The notes: generated by a model from the sequence alone, not told the origin. A DNA stretch of 64,000 nucleotides from Sneathia sanguinegens (GCF_001517935.1 NZ_LOQF01000001.1:124001-188000), one strand, 5' to 3'. Shown: positions 55,616 through 64,000, numbered from the stretch's first letter. Translations and numbers: made by a program.

Positions 55616-56521
55616 ATGACTATTAAACAATTGAGGTATTTATTAGAAATAGAAAAGCAAGGTTCAATTAATAAGGCTTCGAAAAGTTTATTTGTAACTC
55701 AACCGAGTATAACGAAAGTTATAAAATCATTGGAAGATGAATTGGGAGTTAAGGTATTTTTTAGAAATGTAAAAAATAAACAAGTAGTGTTTACTTTGGA
55801 AGGAAAAGAATTATTGGAGTATGCTAGATCATTGACAGAACAATTTCAAATTATCGAAAATTCTTTAAAAAATATAAAAGTAAAATTTTGTATTTCATCG
55901 CAACATTACTCATTTGTTATAGAAGCTTTTGTTAAAGAAATTGCTAAAAATAAAGATGAAGGGTTTGAATATACTCTCATAGAGGGTAAAATACAAAATG
56001 TAGTTGAAGATGTTATAAGCATGAAAAGTTCAATAGGTTTAATAACCTTATATGACGATGTAAGTTGCTTAGCTAAAAAAAGTTTGGAAGATAAGGGTAT
56101 TTCATTTAATTCGATAAAAAAAGTTATACCACATATTTTCATTAGAAAAAAACATCCATTAGCTTCTAAAGAAGTTATTACTTTAAAAGATTTAGAAGAA
56201 TATCCTATTGTTCTATTTGATCAAGAAATTAATGCATTAAATTTCTGCAATTATACAAAAAATAATATGAATTGCAAGAAAGTAATAAAGGTAACAGATA
56301 GGGATACTATTTATACAATTATTAAAAATACAAATGCATATAATATAGGTACAGGAATAGTAAATAAGGAAATAGATGGAGATATTATTGTTAAACCATT
56401 GAAAGGGGAAATACCATCGATGGATATAGGATATTTGAAGCTTAAATCTCTTAAATTAAACAAAGAGATACAACATTTCATATCAGTAGTAACGAAATTA
56501 ATTAACAAATATACAGTTTAA
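55616..56521 (+). CDS. LysR-family transcriptional regulator
   Basis: N-terminal winged helix (TIKQLRYLLEIEKQGSINKASKSLFVTQPSITKVIKSLEDELG) and a C-terminal periplasmic-type ligand-binding domain, 301 residues. The start at 55616 is an ATG following a GGGGGAT site; an earlier TTG precedes that site. It is divergent from the YfcC/M20 operon across 164 bases. TATAAT at 55585-55590 and CAAGTTA at 55574-55580, a half-match to the shared dyad, lie in its own promoter. Confidence 0.92.
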   Translation: MTIKQLRYLLEIEKQGSINKASKSLFVTQPSITKVIKSLEDELGVKVFFRNVKNKQVVFTLEGKELLEYARSLTEQFQIIENSLKNIKVKFCISSQHYSFVIEAFVKEIAKNKDEGFEYTLIEGKIQNVVEDVISMKSSIGLITLYDDVSCLAKKSLEDKGISFNSIKKVIPHIFIRKKHPLASKEVITLKDLEEYPIVLFDQEINALNFCNYTKNNMNCKKVIKVTDRDTIYTIIKNTNAYNIGTGIVNKEIDGDIIVKPLKGEIPSMDIGYLKLKSLKLNKEIQHFISVVTKLINKYTV

Positions 56522-56531
56522 AAGTAAAAGC

Positions 56532-56561
56532 TGATCTCATAATGAAAGGGGTCAGTTTTTA
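56532..56561 (+). terminator. Terminator after lysR
   Basis: CTGATCTC/GGGGTCAG 8-bp stem with two G-T pairs, then TTTTT. Confidence 0.75.
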
Positions 56562-56563
56562 AT

Positions 56564-56623
56564 TTTCAATTTTTGAAAATTGTTTTCAAAAAAACATATA
56601 TTTATTGAAAATGAAGATATAAT
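56564..56623 (+). promoter_or_regulatory. MurNAc operon promoter with four TTTTCAA/TTGAAAA half-sites
   Basis: Half-sites occur at 56564-56570 (TTTTCAA), 56574-56580 (TTGAAAA), 56583-56589 (TTTTCAA) and 56605-56611 (TTGAAAA). The first pair forms a perfect ATTTTCAA-TTT-TTGAAAAT palindrome. The -10 TATAAT lies at 56618-56623, so the last half-site falls inside the promoter spacer. This is a likely operator for the RpiR/MurR protein of the operon; binding is inferred. Confidence 0.65.
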
Positions 56624-56644
56624 AATCGTGAAAGGAGAAGAGTT

Positions 56645-57556
56645 ATGGTAGATTTGAATAGCTTATCAACAGAAAAAAATAATAGAAATAGCAAGAATAT
56701 AGAGCTTATGTCAACTTTTGAAATATTAAAAAAAATAAATGAAGAAGATAAGAAAGTTGCCTTTTGTGTAGAAAAAGTTGTGGATAAGATAGGACTATTA
56801 ATTGACGGAATACTCTCAAAATATACTGATAAAACAAGAATAATATACATAGGATCAGGAACATCAGGAAGATTAGGTATTTTAGATGCTTCTGAATGTC
56901 CACCAACTTATGGTGTAGATTATGATAAATTTAAAGGTTTAATTTCGGGAGGAAATACTGCAATATTTAAAGCAATTGAAAATGCAGAAGATAATTATGA
57001 ATTAGGAGAGCAGGATTTAAAAGCTATTAATTTAACAAAAAATGATGTTGTTATTGGTTTGACAGCATCAGGAAGAACTCCTTATGTTATTGGAGCTATT
57101 AAATATGCCAATTCTATTGGGGCTTTAACAGGGAGTATAACATGTTCAGAAAATTCAGAGTTATCAAAAATTAGTGAATATCCTATTGAGGTTATAGTCG
57201 GTGCTGAAATAGTAACTGGTTCTACAAGAATGAAAGCAGGAACTGCTCAAAAAATGATACTTAATATGATTTCAAGTACAATTATGATAAAGCAAGGCAA
57301 GGTATATTCAGGATATATGGTAGATGTGAAAACAAGTAATGAAAAATTAATTGAAAGAGCCAAAAGAATAATTCAAAATACAACAGGTTGCGATTATGAA
57401 ACTGCAGATAAGTACCTAAAATTAGCTGATCTTGAAACTAAGTTAGCAATAGTAATGTATTTAACAAAAATGGATAAAAAAAGTGCAATAGAAGAATTAA
57501 AAAGATATGATGATAACATTGCGAGGGTAATTCATGAGTTTACTGATAAAAATTAG
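56645..57556 (+). CDS. murQ: N-acetylmuramic acid 6-phosphate etherase
   Basis: Cleaves the lactyl ether of MurNAc-6-P, giving GlcNAc-6-P and D-lactate. The SIS-domain protein of 303 residues shows IYIGSGTSGRLGILDASECPPTYG with the catalytic Glu, LISGGNTAIFKAIENAED, GLTASGRTPYVIGA and GAEIVTGSTRMKAGTAQKM. It is first in a six-gene operon for recovery of cell-wall MurNAc. Confidence 0.96.
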   Translation: MVDLNSLSTEKNNRNSKNIELMSTFEILKKINEEDKKVAFCVEKVVDKIGLLIDGILSKYTDKTRIIYIGSGTSGRLGILDASECPPTYGVDYDKFKGLISGGNTAIFKAIENAEDNYELGEQDLKAINLTKNDVVIGLTASGRTPYVIGAIKYANSIGALTGSITCSENSELSKISEYPIEVIVGAEIVTGSTRMKAGTAQKMILNMISSTIMIKQGKVYSGYMVDVKTSNEKLIERAKRIIQNTTGCDYETADKYLKLADLETKLAIVMYLTKMDKKSAIEELKRYDDNIARVIHEFTDKN

Positions 57557-58373
57557 AGAAAGTAAAAATTTTACTGAAAATGAAAATGTTGTAGCAAAAT
57601 ATATTTTTGAAAATTATAGGAAAATATATGAAATGACAGTCAAAAATATATCTGAAAATACATTTACAAGTATAGCTTGTGTAACAAGAATGTGTAAGAA
57701 ATTAGGGCTAAGTGGCTTTTATGAGTTTAAAATGAAATTGATAGAAGAAATATCATTGTTTGAAAAGGAAAAAGTTGTATTTAAAAGCACTGATATTGAT
57801 AAAAATAATGACACGAATAAAATAATAGAAAAATTAAATAATTTAAGCATTGAATCTTTAAAAGAAACTAAATTATTACAAAATGTAGAATTAATTGAAA
57901 AAGTTTCAAAATTAATAAAAGATAAGGGAGTGTTAGATTTTTATGGTATGGGAGCCTCATATATTGTCTGTATAGATGCACAGTACAAATTTATGAGAGC
58001 TGGTAAAGTAACTACAGCTTTTGAAGCGACAGATAGACAATATGTTCAAGCTTGTAATAGTGATGATAATCATTTAGCAATCTTAATTTCATATTCAGGT
58101 ATGACAAAAGAAATTATTAAAATAGCTGAAATTTTAAATAAAAAAGGAATTGAAACAGTATCAATAACAAAATATACTGAAAATACTGTAGCAAATTTAT
58201 GTAAGTATAACTTATATGTCACATCAAAAGAAAGTTTAAAAAGAAGTGCAGCGATATATTCAAGAATATCAATGTTAAATATGATAGATGTACTTTATTT
58301 AAAATTTTCAAATGATAATTATGAAGAAGTTAAAAAGAAAATTATAGAGAATAGTATAGAAAAGGAGAAATGA
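57534..58373 (+). CDS. murR: RpiR/MurR-family regulator of the MurNAc operon
   Basis: HTH_6 domain (MTVKNISENTFTSIACVTRMCKKLG) plus a SIS domain (LDFYGMGASYIVCIDAQYKF, LISYSGMTKEIIKIAEIL), 279 residues. It probably senses MurNAc-6-P, as in E. coli MurR. It overlaps the murQ 3' end by 23 bases. The TTGAAAA/TTTTCAA array upstream of murQ is the likely target. Confidence 0.9.
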   Translation: MSLLIKIRESKNFTENENVVAKYIFENYRKIYEMTVKNISENTFTSIACVTRMCKKLGLSGFYEFKMKLIEEISLFEKEKVVFKSTDIDKNNDTNKIIEKLNNLSIESLKETKLLQNVELIEKVSKLIKDKGVLDFYGMGASYIVCIDAQYKFMRAGKVTTAFEATDRQYVQACNSDDNHLAILISYSGMTKEIIKIAEILNKKGIETVSITKYTENTVANLCKYNLYVTSKESLKRSAAIYSRISMLNMIDVLYLKFSNDNYEEVKKKIIENSIEKEK

Positions 58374-58377
58374 TTTT

Positions 58378-59778
58378 ATGGACTACAAGAAAATCTCGGA
58401 AAAAGTATTAGAAATTTTGGGCGGTAAGCAAAATATCTTATCTAATGCTGTTTGTATGACAAGATTAAGAGTTGAATTGAAAGATTCAAGTATAGTTGAT
58501 GTCAAAGAATTGAAAAATGTTGATGGAGTTTTGGGAGTTAAAGAAGGAGAAAATTTACAAATTATTTTTGGACCAGGTAAAGTTAATCGTATAGGTGAAG
58601 AATTTTCAAAACTTACAAATATTTCTTTGGGTCAAGTCGAAGTTGAAGAATTAGCTAAGACTAATAAGCAAAAAAATAAAGAAAAACATAATGGTGTCGT
58701 ACAAAGATTTCTACAAAGAATAGCTAATATTTTTGTTCCATTATTACCTGGAATAATTTCAGCAGGTTTAATAATGGGTCTATGTAATGTAGTTAATGTA
58801 AGTACAAAAGGAGCATTTGCTACAAGTTGGTGGTTTTTAGCTATACAAAGTTTAGGTTATTGTATGTTTGCATATTTATCAATTTTTGTTGGTATGAATG
58901 CTTGTAGAGAATTTGGAGGTAGCTATATTTTAGGTGGAGTTTTAGGTGGAATATTCGTTGCTTCTAAAGGTTTACCTTTAATGAAAGAAGGAGTAATTTT
59001 ACCACTTACAGCCAAAGCTTATGCACCAGGTATGGGAGGACTAATAGCTTCATTAATAATGGGTATAATTGCAGCAAAATTAGAAAAAAATGTTCGTAAG
59101 ATTGTTCCTACAATATTAGATACTTTCTTTACACCGATTATAACATTAATAATTAGTGTGTTTATAGCTGTATTAATAATACAACCTTTAGGTACAGGAA
59201 TAACACATGCAATATTTGGTTTACTAGACTTTATTTATACTAAATTAGGTTTTGTAGGAGGTTATGTTTTATCTGCTGGTTTCTTACCTTTAGTTGCTGT
59301 TGGTTTACACCAAGCATTAACACCAATACATGTACTTCTTAATAATCCAGATGGACCAACACATGGTATAAATTATCTGTTGCCTATATTAATGATGGCA
59401 GGTGGTGGACAAGTCGGTGCAGGATTTGCTATTTATCTAAAAACAAAGAATAAAAAATTAAAGAATTTAACTCGTGATGCTTTACCAGTAGGAATATTAG
59501 GTATAGGAGAACCATTAATGTATGCTGTTACATTACCATTAGGAATGCCATTTATTACAGCTTGTTTAGGTTCTGGTTTTGGGGGCTTATTAGCTTCAAT
59601 ATTTCATTTAGGAACAATTAGTGTTGGTGTTTCAGGATTATTTGGACTATTAATCGTTGTTCCTGGAACATGGATATATTTCATAATCTCAATGCTTGGG
59701 GCATATATAGGAGGTTTTGTATTAACATATTTATTTGGTGTAAATGAAGAAAGAATTGAGGAAATATATGGTGAATAA
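58378..59778 (+). CDS. murP: MurNAc-type PTS permease EIIBC
   Basis: Imports and phosphorylates MurNAc, or MurNAc-containing disaccharide. The 466 residues are in EIIB-EIIC order: the phosphocysteine is Cys26 in NAVCMTRLRVELK, a linker spans about residues 85-105, and the membrane domain follows (FVPLLPGIISAGLIMGL, GLHQALTPIHVLL, GIGEPLMYAVTLPLGMP). No EIIA domain is present, as in E. coli MurP, which borrows the glucose EIIA. The neighbours murQ, murR and mupG make the substrate assignment strong. Confidence 0.92.
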   Translation: MDYKKISEKVLEILGGKQNILSNAVCMTRLRVELKDSSIVDVKELKNVDGVLGVKEGENLQIIFGPGKVNRIGEEFSKLTNISLGQVEVEELAKTNKQKNKEKHNGVVQRFLQRIANIFVPLLPGIISAGLIMGLCNVVNVSTKGAFATSWWFLAIQSLGYCMFAYLSIFVGMNACREFGGSYILGGVLGGIFVASKGLPLMKEGVILPLTAKAYAPGMGGLIASLIMGIIAAKLEKNVRKIVPTILDTFFTPIITLIISVFIAVLIIQPLGTGITHAIFGLLDFIYTKLGFVGGYVLSAGFLPLVAVGLHQALTPIHVLLNNPDGPTHGINYLLPILMMAGGGQVGAGFAIYLKTKNKKLKNLTRDALPVGILGIGEPLMYAVTLPLGMPFITACLGSGFGGLLASIFHLGTISVGVSGLFGLLIVVPGTWIYFIISMLGAYIGGFVLTYLFGVNEERIEEIYGE

Positions 59779-60769
59779 TATTGAATTTGGAATATCAATA
59801 TATTTATCTACAAATATTGAAATGAATTCAGAATATTTATTAAAAGCAAAAGAAGTTAATTCTTCTTTTGTTTTTACTACCATTAATATGCCAGAAGAAA
59901 ATGATGAATTAAAAAAAGATATAAGTAAAGTAGTGGAACTATGTAAAAAAAATAAAATGAAATTAATAGTTGATATTAATGCAAATAGCAAAAAGTATAT
60001 TAAAGATTATGAAAATGTTTATTATAGGATAGATGATGGACTTAGTAATGATGAGATTATAGCTTTAGCTAAAAATAATTATGTTGTATTAAATAGCACT
60101 ACTTTAGATGAAGAAGATTTGAAATATTTTAAATTAAAAGGTGTAGATTTTTCAAAATTGTATAGTCTTCATAATTACTATCCTAAGGTTTATACTGGAG
60201 TGTCTTTAAAATTTTTAAAAAAAAGAAATGAAATTTACAAAAAATATGGCTTAAAAACCATGGCATTTATACCTGGGGATTTAAAAAGAGGACCTATATT
60301 TAAAGGTTTACCTACTGTAGAAGAACATCGCTATATGGATATTTTACAAGCAAGTTTGGAATTAATTGCTAATGATACTGATGTTATTTTACTAGGAGAT
60401 TTAAATATTAAAGAAGAAAATTGGGAAAGATTAAAATATTTATTAAAAGGAATTGTACCTTTGAGAATAAATAAAAATATTTTGAAAAATAGGATTTTTG
60501 AGAATAGAAAAGATTATTCTAATTATGTAGTAAGAAATATTAAAAGGGATATAGTTTTAGATACTATTGTTGAGATTGATAAAAATATAGAAAAGGGAGA
60601 TATTTTAGTAACGGATGAAAAGGGTTTGCGTTACAAGGGAGATCTTGAAATAGCATTAAAAAATTTGAATAAATTAAATGATGGAAGAAGAATTGTTGCT
60701 TCAGTCATAGACAAAGATAAGGGTTTATTAGATTATTTGTCAATTATTAATAAATTTATATTTATATAA
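59768..60769 (+). CDS. mupG: DUF871/GH170 6-phospho-N-acetylmuramidase (MupG-like)
   Basis: Homologous to the MupG family, which splits MurNAc-6-P-GlcNAc taken up by the PTS into MurNAc-6-P and GlcNAc. The N-terminal barrel starts NNIEFGISIYLSTNIE and contains LHNYYPKVYTGVSLKFL, AFIPGDLKRGPIFKGLPTVEEHR and VILLGDLNI, typical of DUF871. The C-terminal cyclophilin-like domain is about residues 240-333. The start at 59768 follows GAGGAAAT and overlaps murP by 11 bases; an earlier ATG at 59744 has no better site. It suggests that murP imports a disaccharide and not only free MurNAc. Confidence 0.87.
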   Translation: MVNNIEFGISIYLSTNIEMNSEYLLKAKEVNSSFVFTTINMPEENDELKKDISKVVELCKKNKMKLIVDINANSKKYIKDYENVYYRIDDGLSNDEIIALAKNNYVVLNSTTLDEEDLKYFKLKGVDFSKLYSLHNYYPKVYTGVSLKFLKKRNEIYKKYGLKTMAFIPGDLKRGPIFKGLPTVEEHRYMDILQASLELIANDTDVILLGDLNIKEENWERLKYLLKGIVPLRINKNILKNRIFENRKDYSNYVVRNIKRDIVLDTIVEIDKNIEKGDILVTDEKGLRYKGDLEIALKNLNKLNDGRRIVASVIDKDKGLLDYLSIINKFIFI

Positions 60770-60782
60770 GGAGTTGTGTGGT

Positions 60783-61541
60783 ATGAAAAAAATCGCTTTA
60801 AGTTTTATTTTACTAAGTATGTGTGTTTTTGGATATAAAAGAGAGGATATGAAGGTATATAGTAAAAGTTTGAATAAAAATATAGCTGTAACAGTTGTGT
60901 TGCCAGATACATATTCTAAAGAAAATAAATATCCAAGCATTTATACTTTGCATGGTTATTCAGGAGATAATACTAATTTTGTTACAAAAACACCAATAGG
61001 TCAATTATCAGATAAGTATAATGTAGTATTTATAAGTCCAGATGGAGGCTATGATAGTTGGTATATAAAGTATAATACTTTTATTTCTAAAGAATTACCT
61101 AGTATAATTGAAAGTAAATATAGTATCTATTCTGAAAAAGAAAAAAGAGCAATAACAGGACTTAGTATGGGAGGCTTTGGTGCATTATACATTGGTATAA
61201 ATAATCAGGATGTATTTGGGAATATTGGTTCAATGAGTGGTGGAGTTAATGTTGAAGAATATAAATTTAATTGGAACATATTAAAAAATATTAACAAAAA
61301 TTTTGAAGAATATAATATAAAAGCTATTAGTCATAAATTGATAGGAACAAAGAGCAATATAATATTTGATTGTGGGTATAATGATTTCTTTATTAAACCA
61401 AATAGAGATTTGCATAATAAATTATTAGATCTAAATATTTCGCACACTTATAGTGAAAGAAAAGGTGAACATAATTGGAATTATTGGAAGGATTCTATAA
61501 TTTATCAAACAGTATTTTTTGTAAATAATTTTAATAAATAA
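60783..61541 (+). CDS. Secreted alpha/beta-hydrolase esterase (esterase D/acetylesterase type)
   Basis: Ser-hydrolase of 252 residues with a signal peptide (MKKIALSFILLSMCVFG). Nucleophile Ser128 lies in GLSMGGFGALY, a likely catalytic Asp in FDCGYNDFF and His in GEHNWNYW; ISPDGGYDSWY and LHGYSGDNT form the oxyanion region. The start at 60783 lies 10 bases after AAGGAG; an upstream TTG at 60774 is too close. Its location in the MurNAc operon suggests removal of acyl groups from wall sugars or muropeptides before import. That role is inferred from context only. Confidence 0.83.
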   Translation: MKKIALSFILLSMCVFGYKREDMKVYSKSLNKNIAVTVVLPDTYSKENKYPSIYTLHGYSGDNTNFVTKTPIGQLSDKYNVVFISPDGGYDSWYIKYNTFISKELPSIIESKYSIYSEKEKRAITGLSMGGFGALYIGINNQDVFGNIGSMSGGVNVEEYKFNWNILKNINKNFEEYNIKAISHKLIGTKSNIIFDCGYNDFFIKPNRDLHNKLLDLNISHTYSERKGEHNWNYWKDSIIYQTVFFVNNFNK

Positions 61542-61552
61542 GGGGTAAAAAA

Positions 61553-63178
61553 ATGAAAAAAAATTTTTTGTTGATGATATTTATGGCATTTATTTCATTT
61601 TCATCTCAAATAGATAAAACTTTTCCGGTAAGTGCTGAAGATTTTGATGATTCAATTTTAACTAATCAAATTTTTGAGTTTAAAGCTTTTAAAGATCAAG
61701 GATATATAGTTTTAAATTATGAAAATTTAAAAAAAGTTGATATATATGTAAATGCTCATTTAATTGATACAAGTTCACTTAAGGGTACAGGTCAAAAAAA
61801 GATTTATATAGGCAAGTATACAAATAATGATAAAAATATATTAAGTATCAGTAATTTAGATGGTAAAGTTAATATTAAAATACCATATCCTGTTGTTTTG
61901 GAAAAAGGAGATAAGGAATATAATAAAACTGAAATAAAATATATAGATAAATTTTTAAAAAGTGAAATAAAAGCAGGGTTTCCATCTATACAAATTGCAG
62001 TTATAAAAAATGGTAAGTTAGAATTTGCAAAAAGTTATGGAAGTAGTACAAATGAAACTATGTATGATATAGCTAGTAATACAAAAATGTATGCAACAAA
62101 TTATGCAATACAAAAATTAGTTTATGAAAAGAAATTAAATTTGGATACATATATAAAAGATATTTTTCCTGATTTTGTAGGAAAGAATAAAGAAAAAGTA
62201 CAAGTTTCAGATTTATTAAAGCATCAAGCAGGCTTTCCAGCAGATCCTCAATATCATAATGATTTATATGACAAAGATGATGGAATAAAAAATGGTAAAA
62301 ATGATCTTTATGCAATAGGAAAAGAAAATGTATTAAAGGCTATAATGAAAACTCCTCTTGAATATGAACCTAAAACAAAGACAAAATATTCAGATGTAGA
62401 TTATATGCTACTAGGTTTAATAGTTGAAAAAATAACAGAAAAAAATTTAGATGAATATGTAAATGAAGAATTTTATTCTAAGCTTAATTTGAAACATACA
62501 ATGTTTAATCCTTTGCAACATGGCATTTCAAAAAATAATATAGCTCCAACAGAATTACATGGTAATACAAGAGATGGTTTAATAGAGTTTAAAAATATAA
62601 GAAAAAATGTAATCTGGGGAGAAGTTCATGATGAAAAAGCGTATTATGCAATGAAGGGTGTTTCAGGGCATGCAGGTCTATTTTCTAATGCAATAGAATT
62701 AGCGAAATTAGCACAAATTATGATAAATCAAGGAGGATATGGAGAAAATAAGTTTTTTGATAAAACAACAGTTGATATTTTTACAGAACCAAATCATATA
62801 AATACAAGTTATGGCTTAGGGTGGAGAAGACAAGGAGATAATATATATAGTTGGGCTTTTTCTGGCATAGTAGGTAAGGATGCAATAGGTCATACAGGTT
62901 GGACAGGTACAGTAACAGTTATAGATCCTAATCAAAATTTGGTTGTTGTTTTATTAACTAATGCGAAACATTCAAAAGTTATAGATAATAAGAAAAATCC
63001 TAATAAATTTTTTGCGGATCAATTTTATACAAAAAAATATGGAGCAATTATTACTTTGTTAGTTGATGCTTTTACAACAAAAGATAATAAGGATACAAAA
63101 AGAAGAATAAAATCATATTTCATGGATTTAAGTAAACAAGAAACGCCTAATAAGTATATTAAGGATTTAATAAAATAA
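61553..63178 (+). CDS. Secreted class-C beta-lactamase-fold hydrolase (PBP4B/YfeW-like)
   Basis: Exported protein of 541 residues (signal peptide MKKNFLLMIFMAFISFSSQ). A beta-rich N-terminal part of about 130 residues precedes the catalytic domain. Active-site motifs are Ser175-x-x-Lys178 (SNTK), YSD in KYSDVDYMLLG for the YxN position, and HTG in GHTGWTGTV for KTG. In E. coli the homologous yfeW (PBP4B) also follows murQP, so the genomic context agrees. It is a probable D,D-peptidase or muropeptide amidase/esterase; its true substrate cannot be deduced. It ends the operon before a terminator. Confidence 0.87.
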   Translation: MKKNFLLMIFMAFISFSSQIDKTFPVSAEDFDDSILTNQIFEFKAFKDQGYIVLNYENLKKVDIYVNAHLIDTSSLKGTGQKKIYIGKYTNNDKNILSISNLDGKVNIKIPYPVVLEKGDKEYNKTEIKYIDKFLKSEIKAGFPSIQIAVIKNGKLEFAKSYGSSTNETMYDIASNTKMYATNYAIQKLVYEKKLNLDTYIKDIFPDFVGKNKEKVQVSDLLKHQAGFPADPQYHNDLYDKDDGIKNGKNDLYAIGKENVLKAIMKTPLEYEPKTKTKYSDVDYMLLGLIVEKITEKNLDEYVNEEFYSKLNLKHTMFNPLQHGISKNNIAPTELHGNTRDGLIEFKNIRKNVIWGEVHDEKAYYAMKGVSGHAGLFSNAIELAKLAQIMINQGGYGENKFFDKTTVDIFTEPNHINTSYGLGWRRQGDNIYSWAFSGIVGKDAIGHTGWTGTVTVIDPNQNLVVVLLTNAKHSKVIDNKKNPNKFFADQFYTKKYGAIITLLVDAFTTKDNKDTKRRIKSYFMDLSKQETPNKYIKDLIK

Positions 63179-63188
63179 GGAAATATGG

Positions 63189-63217
63189 GGGTTGCAGTTG
63201 ATGCAACTCTTTTTTTA
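63189..63217 (+). terminator. Terminator after the MurNAc operon
   Basis: GTTGCA/TGCAAC stem (extended by G-T and G-C) with a GTTGA loop, then TCTTTTTTT. Confidence 0.85.
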
Positions 63218-63245
63218 AAAAAATTTTTTTTTATTAAAAAAAGTG

Positions 63246-63274
63246 TTGACAATAACAAAAAAAAGTAGTAACAT
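63246..63274 (+). promoter_or_regulatory. Promoter of hrcA
   Basis: TTGACA (63246-63251), 17 bases, TAACAT (63269-63274), directly upstream of the CIRCE element. Confidence 0.82.
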
Positions 63275-63278
63275 ACAA

Positions 63279-63305
63279 TTAGCACTAGAGGAAGTGTAGT
63301 GCTAA
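63279..63305 (+). promoter_or_regulatory. CIRCE operator
   Basis: TTAGCACTA-N9-TAGTGCTAA is a perfect 9-bp inverted repeat differing from the usual TTAGCACTC/GAGTGCTAA only at the innermost pair. It is the HrcA binding site at the start of the heat-shock transcript. Confidence 0.95.
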
Positions 63306-63317
63306 CAGAGGTGTGAC

Positions 63318-64000
63318 ATGAATGAAAGAGAAAAACAAATCCTATACACAATAATATATCACTATATTAAGACAGGTGAAAGTGTAGGATCAAGAACAAT
63401 AGAAAAAAAATATGACATTGGTGTTTCATCAGCGACAATAAGAAATGCTATGGCAGATCTTGAAGATAAGGGACTTATATACAAAGTTCATACATCTTCA
63501 GGTAGAGTTCCAACTGAAAGAGGATATAAGCTATATGTTGATAAGCTTATGGATGATTTGGAATATGATGAGGAACCAGATATAGAGTTTATGAAATTGA
63601 AAAGTTCACAAATAGGTGTTGTACTTGAAAATATCACTGACTTATTATCAAAGGTTTCAAAACATACTGCTGTATCGCTAGAACCGTCTATTGATAAGCA
63701 TAAGGTTAGAAGACTAGAACTTATTCACATAGATGGAAAGAGGGCCTTTGTTGTAGTGGTAACAGATTTGAATATAGTTAAGACTGCAAATTTGTGTTTG
63801 TATAATATTACTAATGCACAAGTCTTAAAAGATGTTGCAAAATATTTCAATAGGCTTGTTATGTCAGGAAATTATACATATTCTTTAAATGATGTAAAAC
63901 AATTTTTAGAAAAAATAGGTGAATTAGATTCAGGTTTATCAGATAAAAATGATTCTAAATTATATGTTTCAAATGAATCGAATATGTTGCTATATGCACA
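63318..64000 (+). CDS. hrcA: Heat-inducible transcription repressor HrcA, 3' end outside window
   Basis: Represses heat-shock operons by binding CIRCE with help from GroEL. The visible 227 residues begin MNEREKQILYTIIYHYIKTG and include ESVGSRTIEKKY and the winged helix GVSSATIRNAMADLEDKGLI followed by HTSSGRVPTERGYKLYV, all highly typical. The frame is open to the window edge. The start at 63318 follows GAGGTG closely, 12 bases after the CIRCE element that controls it. Usually grpE and dnaK follow. Confidence 0.96.
   Translation, partial: MNEREKQILYTIIYHYIKTGESVGSRTIEKKYDIGVSSATIRNAMADLEDKGLIYKVHTSSGRVPTERGYKLYVDKLMDDLEYDEEPDIEFMKLKSSQIGVVLENITDLLSKVSKHTAVSLEPSIDKHKVRRLELIHIDGKRAFVVVVTDLNIVKTANLCLYNITNAQVLKDVAKYFNRLVMSGNYTYSLNDVKQFLEKIGELDSGLSDKNDSKLYVSNESNMLLYA

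Noticed and set aside
1-64000. CRISPR arrays, insertion sequences, prophage or integrase genes
   Set aside because: No regularly spaced direct repeats, no transposase or phage protein signatures, and no flanking inverted repeats were found. The gene content reads as ordinary chromosome.

Overview
The window is a gene-dense, strongly AT-rich stretch of a bacterial chromosome. Gene content and style point to a Gram-negative-type, fermentative member of the Fusobacteriia, most likely Leptotrichiaceae (Sneathia/Streptobacillus/Leptotrichia-like). The signs are outer-membrane-type proteins ending in an aromatic residue, a diaminopimelate-type MurE, many lipoproteins, abundant PTS and amino-acid uptake, and regulatory RNAs shared with Firmicutes (lysine riboswitch, glmS ribozyme, CIRCE). 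The genus is an inference. No prophage, insertion sequence or CRISPR array was seen.

Layout. 1-10 kb: a tight plus-strand run with the 3' part of an mnmG paralogue, pgi carrying an extra N-terminal domain, a GH13 amylase, an M13 peptidase, a nitroreductase and pdxST, closed by a terminator. 10-15 kb: a secreted endonuclease/phosphatase, an oligopeptide-binding lipoprotein and a large outer-membrane protein with about 415 residues of coiled coil inserted. 15-22.4 kb: rpe, a MarR-FeoA regulator, rqcH, ktrBA, full-length mnmG and rsmG. 22.5-26.7 kb: a second copy of the oligopeptide lipoprotein, then a lysine riboswitch ahead of a lysine-type ABC importer. 26.7-31.7 kb (minus): a sialic-acid/ManNAc operon (nanA, nanK, nanE, PTS EIICB, RpiR regulator). 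31.7-35.6 kb: rpsA and ptsH, tRNA-Cys, a TtcA-like enzyme and a histidine acid phosphatase. 35.7-40.2 kb: livJHMGF. 40.3-44.7 kb: two convergent outer-membrane-type proteins. 45-50.1 kb: glmS ribozyme and glmS, ung, murE, a PotD-like lipoprotein. 50.2-55.5 kb (minus): methionine gamma-lyase with an NhaC-family transporter, and an M20 amidohydrolase with a YfcC-family transporter, next to a divergent LysR gene. 56.6-63.2 kb: a six-gene MurNAc recovery operon. 63.2 kb to the end: hrcA behind a CIRCE element.

How it fits together. Much of the window concerns scavenging and processing of amino sugars, amino acids and peptides. Sialic acid breakdown gives ManNAc-6-P and then GlcNAc-6-P. The MurNAc operon returns cell-wall sugar to the same pool, and glmS, under its GlcN6P-sensing ribozyme, supplies that pool when import fails. 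Two PTS permeases lacking an EIIA domain sit near an HPr gene whose usual regulatory Ser46 is Asn. Amino-acid uptake is covered by livJHMGF, the riboswitch-controlled lysine importer, the oligopeptide lipoproteins and the NhaC/methionine-lyase pair. The most unusual items are the coiled-coil outer-membrane protein, the Pgi fusion, the MarR-FeoA regulator, and two sets of near-identical promoter modules shared between separate transport operons.
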